In this document: positions 28,819-38,249 of the stretch, in pieces
Position numbering within the stretch: the stretch's first letter is position 1
Layout: every line of letters begins with the position of its first letter
Assembly: GCA_021772635.1 (NCBI GenBank)
Contig: JAJFLP010000113.1
Location: 64,813 to 128,812 of the forward strand
Direction: 5' to 3'
DNA: 64,000 nucleotides
Source of the DNA: Verrucomicrobiota bacterium
GTDB taxonomy: Bacteria > Verrucomicrobiota > Lentisphaeria > JABSQK01 > JAJFLO01
Program-made: the position numbers and the translations under genes
The notes under the pieces: model-generated
Told to the model about the DNA's origin: nothing
Seen by the model: only the letters and a program-made list of their open reading frames with translations
Database searches by the model: none

Positions 28819-28915
28819 TTTGCGTGACGAAACGTCACACTCGTTTAGAAATGGGAAGACATGAATCAGGAAAGACAGTCAAGTATTATCAAGAATGTCT
28901 GGAGGAAACGATAAA

Positions 28916-29704
28916 ATGAGGCAATGGCGACGTGATCTGCTGAAAGGATGTTGCTACCATATCGTCCAACGCTGCCATGAACGTCGATTTCTGTTTCGAT
29001 TTTCTCGTGATCGCAACAACTACTTATCGCGTCTCTGGCAGTTACGCCAAAAATACCGTGTGGTTCTTCTCGATTATATACTCACCTCCAACCACGTGCA
29101 TCTATTGATATGGGCGAAAAACCCTGCCGAGATTTCTGAAAGCATGCGTTTTCTACAAGGAGCGTCTGCACAGGATTATAACCGGCGAAAGTGCCGGGAA
29201 GGCGCATTTTGGCGCGGGCGATATCAGGCAACGATTGTCCAACGCGGAATACATACTGCTCGATGTCTGTTTTACCTCGATTTCAACATGATTCGCGCCG
29301 GTGTTGTCAAGCATCCGGAAGACTGGCGGTGGTCGGGATACCAGGAACTTTCGGGGAGGCGACGACGATATCGCACGATAGAGATTCCGAAATTACAGAA
29401 TTTTATTGGACTCAAATTCGACAATGAAGAATCGTTTAGAAATTGGTATCGTGAAGAGATAAATAAGTTATCATCGAATTCCCACAAACGCGTCGGCTGC
29501 TGGAGTGACTCCGTAGCCGTCGGGGATCTCGAGTGGATCTCAAAACTGTCTCAAATTGTTCCACATGGGCGCAAGAAAATATTTCAGATACCCAAATCAA
29601 ACGCCTTTGGAGTTAATGAGAAGACGACATCCTTCGCGCTGATAACATCAGAAAAGAATCGCGCGTATTTCACTAGAAACCTTCTCGAAACACGCTATGA
29701 CTAG
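28916..29704 (+). CDS. REP-associated tyrosine transposase (Y1/IS200-like, HUH)
   Basis: A 262-residue protein of the Y1_Tnp superfamily. YHIVQRCHERRFLF is the first strand, SNHVHLL supplies the HUH pair (His60, His62), QDYNRRK holds the nucleophile Tyr88, and WRWSGYQEL is typical of the REP-associated group, with a C-terminal extension beyond the catalytic domain. These enzymes cut single-stranded DNA at hairpins flanked by short tetranucleotides. GGAGG nine bases before this ATG selects it over upstream starts at 28895. The repeat A family, with CTAG at its ends, is the obvious candidate substrate. Confidence 0.88.
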   Translation: MRQWRRDLLKGCCYHIVQRCHERRFLFRFSRDRNNYLSRLWQLRQKYRVVLLDYILTSNHVHLLIWAKNPAEISESMRFLQGASAQDYNRRKCREGAFWRGRYQATIVQRGIHTARCLFYLDFNMIRAGVVKHPEDWRWSGYQELSGRRRRYRTIEIPKLQNFIGLKFDNEESFRNWYREEINKLSSNSHKRVGCWSDSVAVGDLEWISKLSQIVPHGRKKIFQIPKSNAFGVNEKTTSFALITSEKNRAYFTRNLLETRYD

Positions 29705-29872
29705 AACCATATTATCCGGCCTTATATTGGGCGTACCCGGGCGTTGTAAACAGGCGTAAGAATATCACCATGAATTTTGCACGTGACATACGACCACCGG
29801 ACGCTGCGCCAAGGAAACCAATCGGTTTCTGCCGAAGGCGATTGCTCGATACAATGGGGTTTCATTCACGGA

Positions 29873-30802
29873 CTAATCCATCGTAGCGGAAGACGGCGCC
29901 ATTTCGTGGATCAAGCCGAATAAGCGTTCAGCTACTAGGGGAACCCGCGGGCCTGGTACCAGAAAAAAATCGTCGGTAAAGATGTAAATTCGTTGATTGG
30001 TTACCGCGGGGGTCGTCGCCAAAGATTGCCAATCTTCAATTAGCTCACCAAGATTGCTATCGCCGAGTTGTTCCCCGGGGCGAAACTCGATTATAATCTC
30101 GGGCATTTCTCTAATTATAAACTCTCTACTGACCAGTGAATAATCGCGGCCAAGGTCGGAACATATATTCTCCCCGCCTGCGATGGATACCAGTTGGCCT
30201 AAAAACCCATTTGAATTTATAGTGGAAATATCATGAATTCCGGATTTCGAGCGGTTAACACAAATGAATGTTTTCACCCTTCGCCGCTGAGCGGCTGCGC
30301 TCCGGACATCATCCAGCGCTGACCTCATATTCTTAACCAGGTTCGCGGCTGCATCCGGACCACTCAACGCATCTCCCAGAAGCGAAATCGACTCGTAAAT
30401 AGCGTTAAGGTCATCAAATCGTAGGCGGATAAATCTAATCCGATGCCGTCTGCAGAATTGGCCGAGCTTCCGATTTTTACCTTGGATAATAATACAGTCA
30501 GGCTTGAGGGTGAGGATTTTCTCGAAATTCGGCGTAATAAGATGACCGATTTTAATTTTGTTCCGGGTATCAGCAGGGAAATTACAGAAGTCACCGACCG
30601 CAATAATGTCGTCACCCCGGCCTAGTGTATAAACGTATTCGGTTATCGTCGGCGAAAGCGTTATGATACGGTTGTAGCGGGTTGTCGAAGCGGGCGTAGG
30701 TGCATCTATCGCGGTGCCGCGATCGTGAACCATGAATGCGATCAGTCCGCCAGCTGCGAACAGGCAGAGAGGGAGAGATATAGTGGAAGCCTTAGACCCC
30801 AT
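29873..30802 (-). CDS. BtuF/FhuD-like periplasmic substrate-binding protein
   Basis: A 309-residue binding protein of the helical-backbone type used for vitamin B12, haem or siderophore uptake. A signal or signal anchor lies at about 8-25 (SLPLCLFAAGGLIAFMV). The core has RIITLSPTITEYVYTLGRGD, the GDFCNFP segment and GENICSDLGRDYSLVSREFI, standard for the family. No Cys lipobox is evident. No permease or ATPase gene is adjacent, so it must work with a transporter elsewhere. The ligand cannot be read from the sequence. Confidence 0.8.
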   Translation of the reverse strand: MGSKASTISLPLCLFAAGGLIAFMVHDRGTAIDAPTPASTTRYNRIITLSPTITEYVYTLGRGDDIIAVGDFCNFPADTRNKIKIGHLITPNFEKILTLKPDCIIIQGKNRKLGQFCRRHRIRFIRLRFDDLNAIYESISLLGDALSGPDAAANLVKNMRSALDDVRSAAAQRRRVKTFICVNRSKSGIHDISTINSNGFLGQLVSIAGGENICSDLGRDYSLVSREFIIREMPEIIIEFRPGEQLGDSNLGELIEDWQSLATTPAVTNQRIYIFTDDFFLVPGPRVPLVAERLFGLIHEMAPSSATMD

Positions 30803-30953
30803 ATTTTTAGAATTGGTTATGGAGTGATCGCGACGCCTCCATCGAAATCAAAACGTCAAGATATTATCGGCGGGCGAAAACGGTGTCATTCTCGGCCATA
30901 GCAACAGTTGAGATTACGTGTACGTGCAGGCAGTGGATCAGCGCCTAGGCTGC

Positions 30954-31856
30954 CTAGCCGATCGGCATAGTCAGACCTTCTCTGGCCCAGAAGATGTGCA
31001 TTGGGGGATCAGCGGTATGGTATTTGGTACTATATTGCGACCATAAATCATTTAAGAACTTGTCTGTGTGCAACGGATCATGGTGGAAGAATGCGAGGTG
31101 ACCGACCCCCGCCCGGTATGCCACTTCCAGGAGTACCGGAACTGACGTGTGCCCCCAGTGCGCTTTTGTCTTATACTCTTCCTCGGAATACTGGCCGTCA
31201 GCGATAAGGAGATCGGCGCCGTCTATGAACTCCAAGTATTCTTTCGCGTGTTTCTCCGTCTCCTCGGTTTTCTCATTGGAATTAAACATAATGTCCAACT
31301 CTACGTCGCTAGCGTAGATAATCTTCTTGCCGCCCGCCGAAATTTTGAACCGGACTGAGCCGCCGGGGTGATAAATCTGCTCTTGCCACTCAATAGAAAG
31401 ATCGCCTAGCTGTAAAGGAGCATCCTCCGGCATCTCCTCAATGCTGAGATCAGATGCGAAGGTAGACATCTCAACCGGGAAATATTGTGTATCCATTTGG
31501 TCACTTAATATCGACTCTAGAAAGCCCTCTTTATTCGGGCTGCCATATATAACGAGCTTATTCCCCTTGATATACGCGGGTCCGAAAAAAGGAAGGCCTT
31601 GGATATGATCCCAATGCGTATGGCTCAAGAGTAGGTGAAGCGACAATTGTTTCTGGCCTTTGGCCGCCGCCTCGCTCAACAACTCTAAACCGCAATTACG
31701 GATTCCGGAACCGGCATCTATAATCACCAGGGTATCTTTATACATCACCGAAACACATGGAGTATTCCCGCCGAATTTCTCCGTCGTGCGACCCGGCGTT
31801 GGAATAGAACCGCGCGTTCCCCAAAACGTAACCTGAGGTTGATTTGCAGTTGACAT
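30954..31856 (-). CDS. Metallo-beta-lactamase-fold hydrolase of the cyclic nucleotide phosphodiesterase-like group
   Basis: A 300-residue enzyme. It begins with TFWGTRGSIPTPG, and the metal site LLSHTHWDHIQGLPFF (HxHxDH with Trp) is that of the MBL group annotated as cyclic nucleotide phosphodiesterase-like. YASDVEL and AHWGHTS add later ligands, and FFHHDPLHTD closes the site. It is cytoplasmic, with no signal peptide. Its start codon overlaps the stop of the FHA gene by one base, so the two are coupled and the hydrolase may belong to a phosphorylation-sensing pathway. The true substrate is unknown. Confidence 0.82.
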   Translation of the reverse strand: MSTANQPQVTFWGTRGSIPTPGRTTEKFGGNTPCVSVMYKDTLVIIDAGSGIRNCGLELLSEAAAKGQKQLSLHLLLSHTHWDHIQGLPFFGPAYIKGNKLVIYGSPNKEGFLESILSDQMDTQYFPVEMSTFASDLSIEEMPEDAPLQLGDLSIEWQEQIYHPGGSVRFKISAGGKKIIYASDVELDIMFNSNEKTEETEKHAKEYLEFIDGADLLIADGQYSEEEYKTKAHWGHTSVPVLLEVAYRAGVGHLAFFHHDPLHTDKFLNDLWSQYSTKYHTADPPMHIFWAREGLTMPIG

Positions 31857-32428
31857 TAGACTCCCCGTACCCTTTCTTCGATAAAAACGATTTTTGCCTC
31901 GCCAATGTCAATACGGTCGTTGTTCCTCAAAACGCATCTTACAACTTTGATACCGTTGACATAAGTCCCGTTCGTACTGCCCAAATCCTGTATGTAATAC
32001 TCCTCATTCCTAAAATAAATTCTCGCATGGACTCTGGATATACCCCCCAATGGCAGTGTAAGCTTACACTCTTGCGTACGGCCTATTTTAACCTCTTCCT
32101 CACCCAACTCGAATCCGTTAGCCCCGGGCCTTAAGCCGTAGACTTCAAGATATGCCTTCTGCGAAATCGATATTTCCCCGGCAATCCCGCGTCGCGAAAA
32201 TTGCATCGTGGACATGCTAATGCCTTCGCTGTCGGGGTCCGCATCCTTTATCTTCACGCCGAGCACAGTGTCGCACTCGTTTGCCGACAGTAACTCTGCT
32301 ACCCTCTCTTTTTCATCCGGCGGGACGATTGGGACATCACTTCCGCGGGTGAATCGAGTTTTCGCCAGATCCGTTACTTTTTCACGATCGCGGATCACGG
32401 TTTCCGGTTTTTTATTAGAGTCACACAT
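31856..32428 (-). CDS. FHA-domain protein
   Basis: A protein of about 190 residues with an FHA phosphothreonine-binding domain in its last 90: VKIGRTQECKLTL, GGISRVHARIYF, IQDLGSTNGTYVNG and NNDRIDIG. The RVHA and STNGT loops hold the phosphopeptide-contacting residues. The front half is polar and Thr-rich (TRFTRGSDVP) and could itself be a phospho-target. The frame is open to 32518; I prefer the ATG at 32428 because the extra 30 residues look unconserved, but neither has a good ribosome site. It is coupled to the MBL hydrolase. No Ser/Thr kinase gene is in the window. Confidence 0.8.
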   Translation of the reverse strand: MCDSNKKPETVIRDREKVTDLAKTRFTRGSDVPIVPPDEKERVAELLSANECDTVLGVKIKDADPDSEGISMSTMQFSRRGIAGEISISQKAYLEVYGLRPGANGFELGEEEVKIGRTQECKLTLPLGGISRVHARIYFRNEEYYIQDLGSTNGTYVNGIKVVRCVLRNNDRIDIGEAKIVFIEERVRGV

Positions 32429-32882
32429 ACGGCGTACGGATGGCAACGCTGAAGCTTGGTGCGCACTAAATATAATAAAGTTTGTCGGCGTCCGAGTACT
32501 CACCGTTAGTGCGGCCATTCAGCCACATCGTCTACTTAATTAATAGCTTTTTACAACATAGTCCATGATCAGCATATTTCGCAAACTCCTAAAATATATA
32601 CCTGATGCTTAGATCGTCAAGTAAACCGCGCCAAGTAAAATTCGCCTGAATTGACCAAGCCGGTCGACTAAAGAATAGTCCGGCGGGCCGGGGACTCTCA
32701 GCGTTCGTTAAAAATATAAACGTAGTCTATTACGACGTATACTGATTGTTTCAGAGTTTTCGATCCGGTCGTCAGTTGCTCAGCGGGAATTTCCGCCGTC
32801 GTTGATGCTCGACAGTAGAAGTATGGGGGCGTGACCCCGGAAGGAAGTATTGCTCGGAATTCCCCCGCGAGAGAGATCGGCG
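32429..32882. other. Intergenic region with little recognisable content
   Basis: About 360-450 bases, depending on the FHA start, between the FHA and large Hsp70 genes. Fragments such as CAGAGTTTTCGATCCGGTCG and CAGCGGGAATTTCCGCCG recall decayed repeat B and a short hairpin. No gene is seen. Confidence 0.3.
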
Positions 32883-35693
32883 TCAGCGGTCTATTGATAA
32901 GCCCAGTGGTAGTTTATCCGACAAAAGCTGCTCCAGGAGTTCACTGGAGTTTAGTGATTCGGGTCCAGTCGGGTTTATCCAGCGGGGATTGCATTGTCGC
33001 GTCTGTAGAAATTCAAGCGTTGCTGCTACAGTTTCCGAAGGTAAGTCAATGTTTCTGTCGCCAGTAACCGTTGCCAATTGTGCGGCGCTAAAGAGTTGCA
33101 TATCTCTCGCCGCTCGCGAGGGGCTCGCTGCGGCTATCTTTTTCAACCAATTCCGCGCAACTAACGGGGGAACCACTGACGCCAATGGGCCGTGAAACAG
33201 CCGTCGCGCTCCGACGCGGGCCAGGACCCAGTATTCGAAAGGTTCGAGAACATCCACTCTTTCCAAAAGTACAGTTGCGATCGATATCTTCAGTTGTATG
33301 GAAACAGCTTCAAGTGACCCCAGACAACGCCACATCTCGGTCTTCGTTTGAGCGCCTTCGCGAATCTTCCGGCGATAGACGCCCTTCGGGAATAGAAGTT
33401 TGCGTAGGCGATTCGCGATTGTGATCTGATGACCGCCTTTCAGGCCGGCTGCGATTCGCCGCCAGAATACCCACCATTCCGCGGTGGCCTGGGGATTCTT
33501 CGAGTATCTCACGTCATCGAACCATATTTTCCAGATTTCTCGAACGCGGAGCTGGTCAGCCGGGTCGCCGAAACCCGGACGTAGACAGAACCCCGCGAGA
33601 TTCAACCAGCGTGTCTCATGTTCGGCGGAGTTCCCACGGGTTTGTTTTAGGCTGATCATTGTATCGGCGAGTTCCCGAAGCAACTGGATCGACCAGTCGC
33701 GCCGCGGGATATCGAGTTCTTTTTCCAAAAGGCCGAACAGCGCCGGCAGATCGCGCCCGTGACCATTGAAGCGACTTTCGATGATTTGTTGCGCACCCGT
33801 TACTTTGGCCGCATCTAGAATAATCTCCGGCCCTTGGCTATTCGCAGAATCGGCCGCATCGCGAATTGACCGAAGGTCGAATTTCAGCGGCCATTTGTGA
33901 TCTGTTTGTGTGGACAAAATAGACAACTCTAGAGAACCGACTTCTGTAAGCCGCGTCACAACCGTAACGTCGATTGACCGCTTTTCTGATTTGCCGAATC
34001 GTACCACGGTTAGTAACGGCGCAACCGCCGACAGCTCCTCGCGATCAGAGATTGTGTCGCCGGGACGATCGGTTAGGCGTGTTGCGCTGCTGTAGAGATT
34101 GAAGAGTGCTCTCATATTCGTTTGGAGGAAAAATTTCCCCGGAACCGCAACCTCCACGTTCTCATCAGTATCCCGTGCGATCACGCAAATCAATTGCTTC
34201 TTATGTTGGCTATCCTCGACCTCAATGTAATAAGAGCGCGCGATTCCGCCTTTTACCTTGATACCTAGACCGCGCCTAACTTTTCCGTAGTAAGCGGCAC
34301 CTAATGTAACTGCCAGTGAATAGTCCGTAACCTTTAGTTCCGTGGGCGGAGAATTATTAGGGAACCACGACGCGATCGTCGAAATGATTCTGCTCCGGAT
34401 TTGCGGTGGAATCATTGTCCCGCCGTTAAACAGTATCTTGTCGGGATACGAAAGTGCCCGCTCTGATTCGGAGTCCACTCGGGAATCCCGAAGATCAGAC
34501 AGAGATTCAGGGCCGGAGGTCTTCCGAAACTCCAGTTCACGCGCGATGCGATCGGCACTGCGAAGAAAACTCAGGATATGGTGGGTTATCGCTGGGTTCG
34601 AGGCGTACGGAAGTCCCATTTGACGAATACCGGAACGCCGCGTTTCCACCGCCTCATCAGGTCTTAGTTTAGGGAAGAAACCAGATTCAATAATTTCCAT
34701 TAAATGTGTTTTTCCCAGTACTGCGGATTTGGCGTTTTTTATCACCGAACTGCCGCGGGCCATGAGCGTTATATTTACGGATTCTCTGTCTTCCGAGAGC
34801 AGTGATTCCTTCGCACGCCGGCACGTTTGGCACAGTTCAGACCAATCACAACTGTTGAGTTCAATCCTCCATTCTTTCTCAACATGCCGGGCGATCGCGA
34901 TATCGATATTATCTCCGCCTAGTAAAAGATGATCTCCTACCGCGTATCGGTGTAGTACATTGCTGCTATCCATTTGGACTAGGGAAAGATCCGTTGTTCC
35001 GCCGCCAATATCGGCTATTAAGATCTGTTCGCCCGGCTTGATAATTTCTTGCCATTGCCCCTCTTGTTTGTGTAGCCAAGCGTAGAAGGCAGCGAGTGGC
35101 TCCTCGACGAGAACCAGGTTTTCGAAGCCGGCTTGCTTCGCCGCGTCAATTGTCAATTCTCTAGCCGTTTCATCGAAACTCGCAGGAATCGTGAGGATGA
35201 CTTGCTGGTTCTCGATCACACACCTTGATCCCGAGCTGTCCTTCAACCGTCCAAATTTATGATTCCACGCATGTCTAATGTGTGTTAGATACATCGCTGA
35301 TACGGTAACGGGGGACACGGTGGCCGAGCCAGAGTCCCCGCTCCAGGGTAATATCGCTTGGGTCCGGTCGACACCAGCGTGTGCTAGCCAGGACTTGGCG
35401 GAACTCACTAATCGATCCGCGCTTGCGGCACCGTGGTCGCGGGCAAATTGACCGAGTACATATTCTCGGCTTGCGGACCAGGGCAGGTCCAGCAAGCCGT
35501 CGTTCGATTCGGCTGGCGTTGGCAAATAGCAGAACGCGGGGAAAAGAGGTTTCTCATCGTATTCGCCGAAAGTAACGATTTGAGTAATTGGGAACGGACA
35601 GATTCGGGTATCATCGGTTTCCGTATCGATATACGAAACAGCCGTGTTCGTTGTTCCCAGATCAATGCCGATAATAAATCTGGAGTCAAGCAT
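32883..35693 (-). CDS. Large Hsp70-family ATPase (DUF3731-type)
   Basis: A 936-residue protein with an N-terminal Hsp70/actin-fold ATPase (about 1-480): FIIGIDLGTTNTAVSYID for phosphate 1, LIADIGGGTTDLSL for phosphate 2, LVEEPLAAFYAW for the connecting motif and ILFNGGTM for the adenosine motif. There is no recognisable DnaK peptide-binding domain. The last 400 residues are helical and fit the DUF3731-type extension that I recall from large bacterial Hsp70-like proteins paired with a shorter one and DUF2760. Both partners are present upstream here. Client and function are not known. Confidence 0.85.
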   Translation of the reverse strand: MLDSRFIIGIDLGTTNTAVSYIDTETDDTRICPFPITQIVTFGEYDEKPLFPAFCYLPTPAESNDGLLDLPWSASREYVLGQFARDHGAASADRLVSSAKSWLAHAGVDRTQAILPWSGDSGSATVSPVTVSAMYLTHIRHAWNHKFGRLKDSSGSRCVIENQQVILTIPASFDETARELTIDAAKQAGFENLVLVEEPLAAFYAWLHKQEGQWQEIIKPGEQILIADIGGGTTDLSLVQMDSSNVLHRYAVGDHLLLGGDNIDIAIARHVEKEWRIELNSCDWSELCQTCRRAKESLLSEDRESVNITLMARGSSVIKNAKSAVLGKTHLMEIIESGFFPKLRPDEAVETRRSGIRQMGLPYASNPAITHHILSFLRSADRIARELEFRKTSGPESLSDLRDSRVDSESERALSYPDKILFNGGTMIPPQIRSRIISTIASWFPNNSPPTELKVTDYSLAVTLGAAYYGKVRRGLGIKVKGGIARSYYIEVEDSQHKKQLICVIARDTDENVEVAVPGKFFLQTNMRALFNLYSSATRLTDRPGDTISDREELSAVAPLLTVVRFGKSEKRSIDVTVVTRLTEVGSLELSILSTQTDHKWPLKFDLRSIRDAADSANSQGPEIILDAAKVTGAQQIIESRFNGHGRDLPALFGLLEKELDIPRRDWSIQLLRELADTMISLKQTRGNSAEHETRWLNLAGFCLRPGFGDPADQLRVREIWKIWFDDVRYSKNPQATAEWWVFWRRIAAGLKGGHQITIANRLRKLLFPKGVYRRKIREGAQTKTEMWRCLGSLEAVSIQLKISIATVLLERVDVLEPFEYWVLARVGARRLFHGPLASVVPPLVARNWLKKIAAASPSRAARDMQLFSAAQLATVTGDRNIDLPSETVAATLEFLQTRQCNPRWINPTGPESLNSSELLEQLLSDKLPLGLSIDR

Positions 35694-36045
35694 CGGAGCC
35701 TCTAAATTTTCAATTGTGAAAGTAGCCTGATCTAGACTAGACTACAGGCAGTCTAACTTTTAGTCCGCATCGACGGACAAGAGTTATACCAACAATCTCA
35801 GAGTTTTCGAAAACTCGTCCGAAGTCTCTTACTCAACCATTTTGATGTCGTCCAAAAATTGTACCGCTTGCGGTATAACTTAAGGTTGATCGCGCAGAGA
35901 TTCCGATCGGTATAGCGAAAACGCTAAGAAGATCAGCAGAAATACGTCGAACAACTGCGTCACAAGGAGGGTGTTACTATTGAACGAGAGGCGTGCTCGT
36001 GGTAGCAATTCGTACGTAGCTTACGATACCTCTACACAAAAATAA
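35694..36045. other. Intergenic region with repeat B between the two Hsp70 genes
   Basis: 352 bases separating two genes of the same set. Repeat B copy 5 sits at 35785-35877; the rest, including GAGGGTGTTACTATTGAACG, shows no gene. Confidence 0.5.
35785..35877 (-). repeat. Repeat B copy 5
   Basis: 93 bp from TATACCAACAATC through GAGTTTTCGAAAAC to TTGTACCGCTTGCGGTATA, close to copy 2. Confidence 0.85.
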
Positions 36046-37857
36046 TCAACCCGCGGTATCTGCAGCCCTCAGCTCGTACTCAAGTTTCCAATTCCGCTTG
36101 CCGGCATGTTCCGCGCAGGAGAGTTGCAGGGTACCGATTTCTGACAGGAAAGCGTTCAAGTGGATAGGAACAACTGTTCCAGATGGTGTCTCATCATCGG
36201 CGGGTAACTCCGCTGATAACACCGGTAGCTCGCGAACATCAGCTCGTTCGATATCGTCGATCATTTCACCGGGCTGGTCGGTCTTCCTCGTATTCGAGGC
36301 GAAGAACCTGTATTCTGTTCTCTCTCCAACAACAAGCCCCAAGCCGGAGAATGGGATATTCACTTCGGAGCCTTCTTCCAGTCCAAACGGTACGACGCAT
36401 AGTGCCTGCATTCGCGGTTTGAATCCAGGGACAGCCGGCATTGACGACTCGATTCCCACATAATACGAATGTGGACTCCCGGCTTTGATGCGAATCGCTT
36501 TACCCAGAGAGACGTATCCATACCAGCACGCGCCGGCCGCAACCGCCAGGTCGGGTGTCTCGACGTCGAGTACGTTGATATCACCATCTCCGTCCTTCCA
36601 GTCCATGAGGGCGTCGGTAATTCGCGTCCTCAGCGGTTTCGCCTTGGTCACGCCGCCATTGAATAGGATGCCGGAGGGTAACTCTGGGCGATCGGCGTTC
36701 GCTGGCAAGCAATGGGATGAGAGAAAAGCCGCCAAATGCTTCGTTACCGCCGGATCCGACTCATAGTTTAACCCGAAGACTCGCAATCCAGTGCGAGTCT
36801 CGAGCGATGGTTTATCTCCGAGTTCGCACGCCGGGAAAAAGCCGTCCATGAGGGTGCGCTCGACCATTTCCATCGTTAACTCGGTGTTTATCGTCCCGCC
36901 GATTACGCTACTGCCGCGGCCCAGCACCGTGATTTTCTGAGGCGATGACTGTGGTGTGTTGAATAAAATTTCTTTAGCTCCGCGGCACGCGTGCGTGAGC
37001 CCCGCGATCTGGTAGTTATCGAGGTGCAGCCCTTTGGTGCGCTCTAGTTCATTCGCGACACTATAGGCTAAAGCAAGATCCAGATTGTCTCCTCCCAGTA
37101 GAATATGGCTCCCAACGGCTATCCGGGTGAGACCCAAATTCCCGCCATCATCAACTACTTCGATCAGACTGAAATCTGTTGTGCCTCCGCCGATATCGCA
37201 TACCACAATTCTATCGCCCGGGACCACGGAGTCGCGCCAGTTCTCCTGGTTCTTTTGTAGCCAGGAATAGAACGCTGCCTGAGGTTCCTCAATAAGGGTA
37301 ACGGATAAACCGGCTGACTGTGCGGCTTGGACCGTAAGTTCTCTGGCGACCGCGTCGAACGACGCAGGAACTGTAAGAATTATCTTCTGTTGTTCGATCC
37401 GGTTATCGTCGTCATCAGACGCCATTGTATAGTTCCAGGCATCTTTTATGTGTTCCAAATAAAGCTTGGAAGCCTCTAACGGCGATAGTTTATTTTCTGA
37501 TTCTTCCGCGGCCCACGGAAGGATTGAGGCCAATCGATCTACATTCGACGCACATAGCCACGACTTAGCAGAACTAACAGTCCGACCGGGCATCGCCGAT
37601 GCATTGTCCCTTGCGAGTGTCCCGACAGAAAACTGACGGTCACTGCTCCACGGTAAATCTAAGGAACCATGGGTGAATTCCCCGGAACCTGGGAGGTATA
37701 TAAACGATGGCAAGGTTTCACGCTCTTCGCATTCACCGAATTGCGACACTTGAATAATATTGAATATTCTCGGTTCCAGATCTTCCGCAGTCGGGTCCAA
37801 GTAGGATACCGCGACATTAGTCGTACCGAGATCTATCCCGATTATATACTTACACAT
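36046..37857 (-). CDS. Hsp70-family ATPase (smaller partner)
   Basis: A 603-residue Hsp70-like ATPase. It starts MCKYIIGIDLGTTNVAVSYL, then VCDIGGGTTDFSLIE, LIEEPQAAFYSWLQ and ILFNGGVT mark the nucleotide site. About 200 residues follow the ATPase core, shorter than in its neighbour and again without a clear DnaK substrate-binding domain. It resembles the first 600 residues of the large Hsp70 downstream (shared FDAVARELTV/FDETARELTI type segments), so the two are paralogues. The open frame begins at 37917, but the 20 extra residues are unlike the family. Confidence 0.85.
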   Translation of the reverse strand: MCKYIIGIDLGTTNVAVSYLDPTAEDLEPRIFNIIQVSQFGECEERETLPSFIYLPGSGEFTHGSLDLPWSSDRQFSVGTLARDNASAMPGRTVSSAKSWLCASNVDRLASILPWAAEESENKLSPLEASKLYLEHIKDAWNYTMASDDDDNRIEQQKIILTVPASFDAVARELTVQAAQSAGLSVTLIEEPQAAFYSWLQKNQENWRDSVVPGDRIVVCDIGGGTTDFSLIEVVDDGGNLGLTRIAVGSHILLGGDNLDLALAYSVANELERTKGLHLDNYQIAGLTHACRGAKEILFNTPQSSPQKITVLGRGSSVIGGTINTELTMEMVERTLMDGFFPACELGDKPSLETRTGLRVFGLNYESDPAVTKHLAAFLSSHCLPANADRPELPSGILFNGGVTKAKPLRTRITDALMDWKDGDGDINVLDVETPDLAVAAGACWYGYVSLGKAIRIKAGSPHSYYVGIESSMPAVPGFKPRMQALCVVPFGLEEGSEVNIPFSGLGLVVGERTEYRFFASNTRKTDQPGEMIDDIERADVRELPVLSAELPADDETPSGTVVPIHLNAFLSEIGTLQLSCAEHAGKRNWKLEYELRAADTAG

Positions 37858-37977
37858 AATTAAAGGCTCATCACAAAAGCTTGTATTTTCTGGCCGGGCT
37901 GCGGCGTAGTGCAACATTTACCACGGAGACACGGAGAAAACGAGTTGGAGAATTTTTAGTTTACCGTACCGCCAAAC

Positions 37978-38104
37978 TATACTGCCCGCGATCTCATTCT
38001 GAATCGGGATTTATCAACAAGCAGTACAATTTTTGGAAGACTTTCAACTTATCACCTGAGGGATTCCGAACGGTATTTTCGAAAACCTAATGACGATGGG
38101 TATA
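37978..38104 (+). repeat. Repeat B copy 6, interrupted
   Basis: TATACTGC, then about 30 foreign bases, then CAAGCAGTACAATTTTTGG, GGGATTCCGAACGGTATTTT and GGGTATA. The left arm is split. Confidence 0.65.
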
Positions 38105-38249
38105 AAAAAGGACTTTATCACTAAGCACGATAGAGAGTTATGCTCGCCCCCGATACAGGGAGACTCTCGCCTATCTGTTCTGCCCAAACGGGCTCCGCGA
38201 TTGCGGAGAGAGTTCGTCTATATGAAACGAGAATTGCACTGTTTGATGT

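Larger units (their letters stand above)
28435..28915. other. Intergenic region made of repeats E and A
   Basis: About 480 bases before the Y1 transposase. It is filled by repeat E (28455-28628) followed directly by a full repeat A (28637-28818). The remaining 97 bases lead to the transposase ribosome site GGAGGAAA. Confidence 0.7.
28637..29704 (+). mobile_element. Y1 transposase locus with associated repeat A
   Basis: The HUH transposase gene and the intact repeat A upstream form a likely REP/RAYT-type unit. No second repeat A end is visible after the gene, so the transposase is probably single-copy and acts on repeats in trans, as RAYTs are thought to do. Confidence 0.5.

Noticed and set aside
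37920..37936. ACCACGGAGACACGGAG
   Set aside because: A short motif that I recall being scattered in many bacterial genomes. One copy here and no structure around it.
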